The position numbers were made by a program, and so were the translations under genes. Positions 60,266-64,000 of a DNA stretch of 64,000 nucleotides are shown in pieces. This DNA comes from Paenibacillus sp. FSL M7-0420. GTDB taxonomy: Bacteria; Bacillota; Bacilli; Paenibacillales; Paenibacillaceae. The DNA lies in NCBI RefSeq assembly GCF_038002345.1, contig NZ_JBBOCJ010000001.1:2976001-3040000 (forward strand). The letters run 5' to 3'. Position 1 is the stretch's first letter. The number at the start of each line of letters is the position of its first letter. The notes beneath the pieces were generated by a model, which did not search any database, was not told the origin of the DNA, and was given only the letters and a program-made list of their open reading frames with translations.

Positions 60266-60847
60266 ATGGAATCGGCGCAAAAAATGGTTTTTACGCGGGT
60301 GGGACCATTCACGGTTACTTCTGTCCATGATACTATAGAAGCGGTATTGTTCATTACAGGCGATGGGCTGGTGACAGGGATGTATACTTTAATTGCGGGA
60401 GTGGTGCTGTTTCTGCTGGTCACAGCCGGAATTATTGCATATCAGAACAGCAGAATTCTTGCGGAGCAAGAGACGGATGCTTCCAGAGCGCATACCGGCA
60501 ATCTGATGTATTCGGTATATAATCAGAGGTTCTCTGCGGGCGAGGAGCTGCCGGAGGCGGTGCCGTTGTTCCAATTCACGGTGGTTGAGCCCGGGGAAGA
60601 GGACCTGCCGGAGGCAGAGGCGGGAACAACCCGTGCCCTGTGCAGGGTTGCTGCTGGTACGGGTGAGCTGGTGTTATCTGATGCGCAGAATTATATGCTG
60701 GGCATTCTCCGCCAGGCCGCAGTGCAGGGGGGCCGGCTTACGTATGTTTCTTTTTTGGGGAAGGCTGCCCGCAGGGGTGAGAAGGAACTGATTCAGGCGC
60801 TGGAGACTGCGGCGAAGGAGGAGACCAGCTATGCAGATCAACGTTAA
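60266..60847 (+). CDS. Hypothetical membrane-anchored protein upstream of the macrodomain gene
   Basis: A protein of up to 193 residues with one membrane helix (LIAGVVLFLLVTAGIIAY) and a soluble domain of about 120 residues containing two clusters of acidic residues. I do not recognise the family. The start is uncertain: ATG 60266 has no ribosome site, and GTG 60371 or ATG 60380 just before the helix are alternatives. The 3' end overlaps the macrodomain gene by 17 bases and the ribosome site of that gene lies inside this one, so the two are coupled. Confidence 0.6.
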   Translation: MESAQKMVFTRVGPFTVTSVHDTIEAVLFITGDGLVTGMYTLIAGVVLFLLVTAGIIAYQNSRILAEQETDASRAHTGNLMYSVYNQRFSAGEELPEAVPLFQFTVVEPGEEDLPEAEAGTTRALCRVAAGTGELVLSDAQNYMLGILRQAAVQGGRLTYVSFLGKAARRGEKELIQALETAAKEETSYADQR

Positions 60848-61385
60848 TGATGTAATCCTGTCGGTGCATGAAGGCGACATTACCTCCTGGCAGGGCGAGA
60901 TGATCGTCAATGCCTCGAACTCCGGTCTGTATGGAGGCGGGGGAGTGGACGGGGCTATACACCGGGCCGGGGGCCCGGAAATTGCAGAGGAATGTGCGGT
61001 AATCCGCCGGAAGCAGGGCGGTATTCTTCCCGGCGAAGCAGCGCTCACCAGTGCGGGACGGCTTGCTTTTCGCGGAGTGATACATACGGTGGGGCCGATC
61101 TGGAAGGGCGGTACGGCTGGTGAAGCGGCTGTGTTGGCGAGATGCTATAAGAGCAGCCTTGATCTGGCTTGCGCCCATGGGGTGAAGAGCCTCGCTTTTC
61201 CGAATATCAGCACGGGTGTTTACAGCTTCCCGAAGGAGCTGGCCTGCAAGACGGCGCTGGAATCAGTCATTGGGTATGTCCGCGCGAAGAGCCCGGCAGA
61301 GCTCCCGCTGCGGCAGATTGATTTCGTCTGCTTCGAGCATGAGAATGCCGGGCTGTACGGGGCCATGCTCGGGAATTATAGCTGA
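60831..61385 (+). CDS. Macrodomain protein (O-acetyl-ADP-ribose deacetylase-like)
   Basis: A 184-residue macrodomain. IVNASNSGLYGGGGVDGAIH contains the ADP-ribose-binding and catalytic Asn/Asp region, and FPNISTGVYSFPKELA the distal phosphate loop. YmdB-like members hydrolyse O-acetyl-ADP-ribose or remove ADP-ribose from proteins. ATG 60831 follows AAGGAGGAG. It is coupled to an upstream membrane protein of unknown function. Confidence 0.9.
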   Translation: MQINVNDVILSVHEGDITSWQGEMIVNASNSGLYGGGGVDGAIHRAGGPEIAEECAVIRRKQGGILPGEAALTSAGRLAFRGVIHTVGPIWKGGTAGEAAVLARCYKSSLDLACAHGVKSLAFPNISTGVYSFPKELACKTALESVIGYVRAKSPAELPLRQIDFVCFEHENAGLYGAMLGNYS

Positions 61386-61419
61386 ACGGTAAAAGCCTGT
61401 CGGGGCAGAAGCCCGGAAC

Positions 61420-61617
61420 TCAGGCGTGATACTTGCCTACGGGTGCGTTCAGCACCCATTCCAGCATTAGAATCAGATCTTCCAGCCTGTTCAGCTGGGC
61501 GTCTAGCGCGGCCCTCTGCGGGTCACCGGGGGGCAGGGGAGCCAGCCGCGACTCGAGGGATCTGCGCTGGAGCGTCATTTCGTTGATTTTGGATTGGATT
61601 TGGTTCTCGGTTCTCAT
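61420..61617 (-). CDS. Small coiled-coil hypothetical protein
   Basis: A 65-residue protein that is mostly helical with heptad-like leucines: IQSKINEMTLQRRSLESRLA, a GDPQRAALDAQLNRLEDL stretch, then ILMLEWVLN. AGGAGGCATCGGC precedes the ATG. No family is recognised; it may be a small oligomeric adaptor (inference only). It is convergent with the macrodomain gene. Confidence 0.6.
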   Translation of the reverse strand: MRTENQIQSKINEMTLQRRSLESRLAPLPPGDPQRAALDAQLNRLEDLILMLEWVLNAPVGKYHA

Positions 61618-61736
61618 GCCGATGCCTCCTGATGAATTATTAGTTTCAGGCTGATTAGTAAGGATAAGAATTCCTTGTGGACAGGCACAGCCGATTCCAC
61701 TTCGTTCATTATAACGGATAACATGGAGGGAATAAA

Positions 61737-62423
61737 ATGAGTATCAATGTGAAGCAGCTGGCAGCAGAGAAGGCAGTCGAATATGTGCAGGATGGTATGA
61801 AGGTGGGCCTGGGAACAGGCTCCACTGCTTACTGGGCCATCCGCAAGCTGGGGGAACGGGTAAGCGAGGGCTTGCAGATTACAGCCGTTGCTACTTCACA
61901 GGCGTCTGAGGATCAGGCCCGTGAGCTGGGCATCCCGCTGGTAGCGTTCAGTGATGTGGACAGCCTCGACCTGACGATTGACGGGGCGGATGAGCTGGAC
62001 GGGGCGCTGCAGCTGATTAAGGGCGGGGGCGGTGCGCTTTTGCGGGAAAAGATTGTCGCTATGGGCAGCGCCCGCATGATCGTTGTAGCCGATGAGAGCA
62101 AGGCGGTGACCACGCTCGGGAAGTTCCCGTTGCCGGTGGAGATTGTGCCGTTCGCCTGGGAGTGGACGGTTGCCGCTCTGGCTAAGCTGGGCTGCACAAC
62201 GGAGCTGCGACGCAGCGGAGAAGACCTGTACAAGACGGATAACGGCAATTATATTGCGGACTGCCGGTTTGAAGCGATTGAATCGGCCGCAGAGCTGGCG
62301 CTTGCCCTTCAGCGTATTCCGGGAGTTGTCGAGCACGGCCTCTTCATCGGAATTGCAGATCTGGCGATTATCGGCAAGAGTGACGGCACGATTGAGATTA
62401 TTGAAGGTGGCCAGGATCGCTAA
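61737..62423 (+). CDS. rpiA: Ribose-5-phosphate isomerase A
   Basis: A 228-residue enzyme that interconverts ribose 5-phosphate and ribulose 5-phosphate. VGLGTGSTAYWAIRKLGE is the phosphate loop, DGADELDGALQLIKGGGGAL holds the catalytic Asp/Glu region, REKIVA the Lys, and the C-terminal GLFIGIADLAIIG is characteristic. GGAGGG precedes ATG 61737. With rpe, pgl and the fsa/tal gene it gives four pentose phosphate enzymes in this window, each in a different transcript. The stop overlaps the VanZ-like gene. Confidence 0.95.
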   Translation: MSINVKQLAAEKAVEYVQDGMKVGLGTGSTAYWAIRKLGERVSEGLQITAVATSQASEDQARELGIPLVAFSDVDSLDLTIDGADELDGALQLIKGGGGALLREKIVAMGSARMIVVADESKAVTTLGKFPLPVEIVPFAWEWTVAALAKLGCTTELRRSGEDLYKTDNGNYIADCRFEAIESAAELALALQRIPGVVEHGLFIGIADLAIIGKSDGTIEIIEGGQDR

Positions 62424-62898
62424 GCCGCGTACAAGCCGCCGGAAGGGGAAGGCCGCTACAGTCAAGCAGGCGCTTCCACCCGGACGCCGGTTCCTGGCCT
62501 GGCTGCTGCTGATTGCCTATAGCGGAATGCTGCTGTACTGGATGTTCATCGGGTTCGGACGGACGGTTCAGCTGGACGGGCCGCTCCGTTACAATCTTGA
62601 ACCGCTGCGGACAGTGCGTTTATACTTTGACATGACCAATGGATTATCGTATGCTAACAGGCTGGTGAACCTTCTGGGGAATGTGGCGGTATTTGCGCCT
62701 TTTGGCATTCTGCTTCCGCTGGTGGTGACCGGCTACCGCTCTTTTATCCGGCTTACGCTTCTGTCTGTACTGGGCATTATGGTGCTGGAGCTGCTGCAGA
62801 TGCTGCTGCATGTCGGGAGTCTGGATATCGATGATCTGCTGCTTAACCTGCTGGGTGTGTGGACAGGGTATGCACTGCTGCGGCTGGTGCGGGGATAG
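62407..62898 (+). CDS. VanZ-like membrane protein
   Basis: A 163-residue protein with four membrane helices. LAWLLLIAYSGMLLYWMFIG, VNLLGNVAVFAPFGILLPLV and the GSLDIDDLLLNLLGVWTGYA motif match the VanZ domain, found in teicoplanin-resistance and many other membrane proteins of unknown role. The start is uncertain (GTG 62407 or TTG 62401, within the end of rpiA); both imply translational coupling, since there is no free ribosome site. Confidence 0.85.
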   Translation: MARIAKPRTSRRKGKAATVKQALPPGRRFLAWLLLIAYSGMLLYWMFIGFGRTVQLDGPLRYNLEPLRTVRLYFDMTNGLSYANRLVNLLGNVAVFAPFGILLPLVVTGYRSFIRLTLLSVLGIMVLELLQMLLHVGSLDIDDLLLNLLGVWTGYALLRLVRG

Positions 62899-62958
62899 CG
62901 GAGGCACCCGGGTCAGGTATAATTTCGGGTCAGGTATACTTTTAGGAGGATGAGACAT

Positions 62959-63399
62959 ATGTTGATTGATTTGAAGCCGCTTGTCGGCACACCGCAGGTG
63001 AATGAGCTGCTGGCTTATGCGGTTATAGATGACCCGGATGCGCTGGTCCGCACTTCGGAGGAATACAGTAAGCTTGCGGCCATGCAGCTGTGCGGCTGGG
63101 AGGAGGACGGGCTGCTGGTCGGACTGACCGGCTACGAAGAGACCGAAGACGGCTCGCTCGACATCCGCCATATCGCAGTGCTCCCGGAGAACCGGGGCAA
63201 AGGGTATGCGCGCGGCATGATCCTTGAGCTCGTCACCTCCCGTCAACCGCGTTATCTGGTAGCGGAGACCGAGGACGAGATTGCCGCTGACTTTTACCGC
63301 AGTCTGGGCTTCATGGTGTACAGCCTGGGCGAGAACGCTGCCGGCATCGAAATGTTCCGCTGTGTCTATGAGGTGGAAGAGACGGAGGACGAGGAGTAA
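62959..63399 (+). CDS. GNAT-family N-acetyltransferase
   Basis: A 146-residue acetyltransferase. IRHIAVLPENRGKGYARGMI is motif A, which binds acetyl-CoA (R/Q-x-x-G-x-G/A), and AADFYRSLGFMVYSLG is motif B. The N-terminal part is acidic. ATG 62959 lies 8 bases after AGGAGGA. The acceptor substrate is unknown. A terminator follows at 63445. Confidence 0.88.
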   Translation: MLIDLKPLVGTPQVNELLAYAVIDDPDALVRTSEEYSKLAAMQLCGWEEDGLLVGLTGYEETEDGSLDIRHIAVLPENRGKGYARGMILELVTSRQPRYLVAETEDEIAADFYRSLGFMVYSLGENAAGIEMFRCVYEVEETEDEE

Positions 63400-63444
63400 G
63401 CGGCCAGGACGGTATCGGGAGATGCAATAGGTGAAATTCACAAT

Positions 63445-63479
63445 AGCCACTCAGCACTTTGCGTGCAGGGTGGTTTTTT
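63445..63479 (+). terminator. Intrinsic terminator after the GNAT gene
   Basis: AGCCACTCAGCAC pairs with GTGCAGGGTGGT around a TTTGC loop, then TTTTTT. Confidence 0.85.
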
Positions 63480-63539
63480 GCGTCCATGAGGCGTATTTAA
63501 TCCCCCTGATGAATATCAATGTAAAATTCATGAAACCAG

Positions 63540-63598
63540 TTGACTTTTAACGCAAAGGACAATATAGTTTTACTGTGAAACAGTTCGACACGTGAACT
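63540..63598 (+). promoter_or_regulatory. Promoter and inverted-repeat operator of the terminal MarR gene
   Basis: TTGACT (63540-63545) and TATAGT (63563-63568) are 17 bases apart. Downstream AGTTC-N7-GAACT (63582-63598) is an inverted repeat, and the region also repeats GTGAAAC/GTGAAC, consistent with autoregulation by the next gene. Confidence 0.65.
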
Positions 63599-63621
63599 AA
63601 TATGGAAAGGCGGAAGCAGCA

Positions 63622-64000
63622 TTGAAGAAAGACGCAGAAGAATGGATCAACCGCTACGTAGATGCTTATATGGTCGTTACGAGGCAGATCAATGCGCGGC
63701 TCCGGGATATTTTTGGCGAAGGTCTGACAACGGACCAATTCCTGATTCTCAGGCTGATCAGCGGACAGGAGAGGTGTACCTCCACGTACCTGGCTGAAGC
63801 AGTCGCCGTAGGCAAAAGCTCGATTACTGCCATCATCAACCGGCTGGATGAAGCCGGGATGATTCAGCGGACCCGGGACGAGAATGACCGCAGGCAGGTG
63901 TATTTGACCATGACGGAGTACGGACAGAGCGTCTACAAGACCTCTGAGAAGCAGATGCAGCAGGTGATCTCCCCATACTTGTTCCACTTCGAGGATGACA
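63622..64000 (+). CDS. MarR-family transcriptional regulator, 3' end cut by the window
   Basis: The first 126 residues of a MarR protein starting at TTG 63622 after GGAAAGGCGG. It contains LTTDQFLILRLISG, CTSTYLAEAVAVGKSSITAI (recognition helix), INRLDEAGMIQRTRDENDRR and the wing QVYLTMTEYG. The frame is open to the window edge, so the C-terminal dimerisation helix is missing here. Which genes it controls lies outside the window. Confidence 0.9.
   Translation, partial: MKKDAEEWINRYVDAYMVVTRQINARLRDIFGEGLTTDQFLILRLISGQERCTSTYLAEAVAVGKSSITAIINRLDEAGMIQRTRDENDRRQVYLTMTEYGQSVYKTSEKQMQQVISPYLFHFEDD

Overview
The window is chromosomal DNA from a spore-forming, GC-rich Firmicute, most likely a Paenibacillus. 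The left end keeps the Bacillus order priA-def-fmt-rsmB-rlmN-prpC-prkC-rsgA-rpe-spoVM-rpmB-fakA-recG. Two sporulation genes (spoVM, spoVIF) are present, and the accessory part is full of YesM/YesN-type sugar transport genes and stalk-domain lipoproteins, which is typical of Paenibacillus. No tRNA, rRNA or CRISPR array was seen.

Regions. 1-15183: conserved housekeeping block (translation and rRNA/tRNA modification, the PrpC/PrkC phosphatase-kinase pair, ribosome-assembly GTPase, pentose phosphate epimerase, the 26-residue SpoVM, L28, fatty acid kinase FakA with a DegV/FakB partner, RecG, SpoVIF). Relative to Bacillus the thiN, yloU (Asp23) and sdaAB/sdaAA genes are missing here. 15184-16558: a gene-poor junction holding a dead IS1182-type transposase between two inverted copies of a dispersed repeat, then a tandem hairpin array. 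16559-30975: membrane and envelope genes (YitT, an NlpC/P60 hydrolase, an LtaS-like sulfatase), a three-gene TrpX-like ABC importer behind a structured leader, an SDR enzyme, MgtC, an aldose epimerase, and a translationally coupled operon of a WYL regulator with two paralogous proteins of unknown function. 31221-39634: a sugar-sensing and uptake cluster: periplasmic-type binding protein, YesM kinase, YesN regulator, then ChvE-MmsA-MmsB, a multiple-monosaccharide importer.

40000-48750: TraX-like protein, stalk-domain lipoprotein, a BlaI/M56 pair with twin palindromic operators, an AT-richer pair (ribbon-helix-helix protein plus a second DNA polymerase sliding clamp), a phosphoesterase lipoprotein and a nitroreductase. 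48856-64000: a parvulin foldase, a stand-alone LytTR protein, 6-phosphogluconolactonase, Hfq, PAP2 phosphatase, an aromatic acid exporter-like protein, HelD, a MarR-controlled MFS pump, fructose-6-phosphate aldolase/transaldolase, a macrodomain protein, RpiA, VanZ-like and GNAT proteins, and the start of another MarR regulator. Several pentose-phosphate genes (rpe, pgl, fsa/tal, rpiA) lie scattered through the window.

The most unusual signals are non-coding. (1) Two intergenic elements, 41 kb apart, each consist of a palindromic head, four tandem 52-bp hairpin units and a shared tail; both sit directly behind an intrinsic terminator. (2) A dispersed repeat family has five copies here (two long inverted copies around the IS remnant, one further long copy, two short copies). 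(3) A structured 5' leader precedes the TrpX-like importer.
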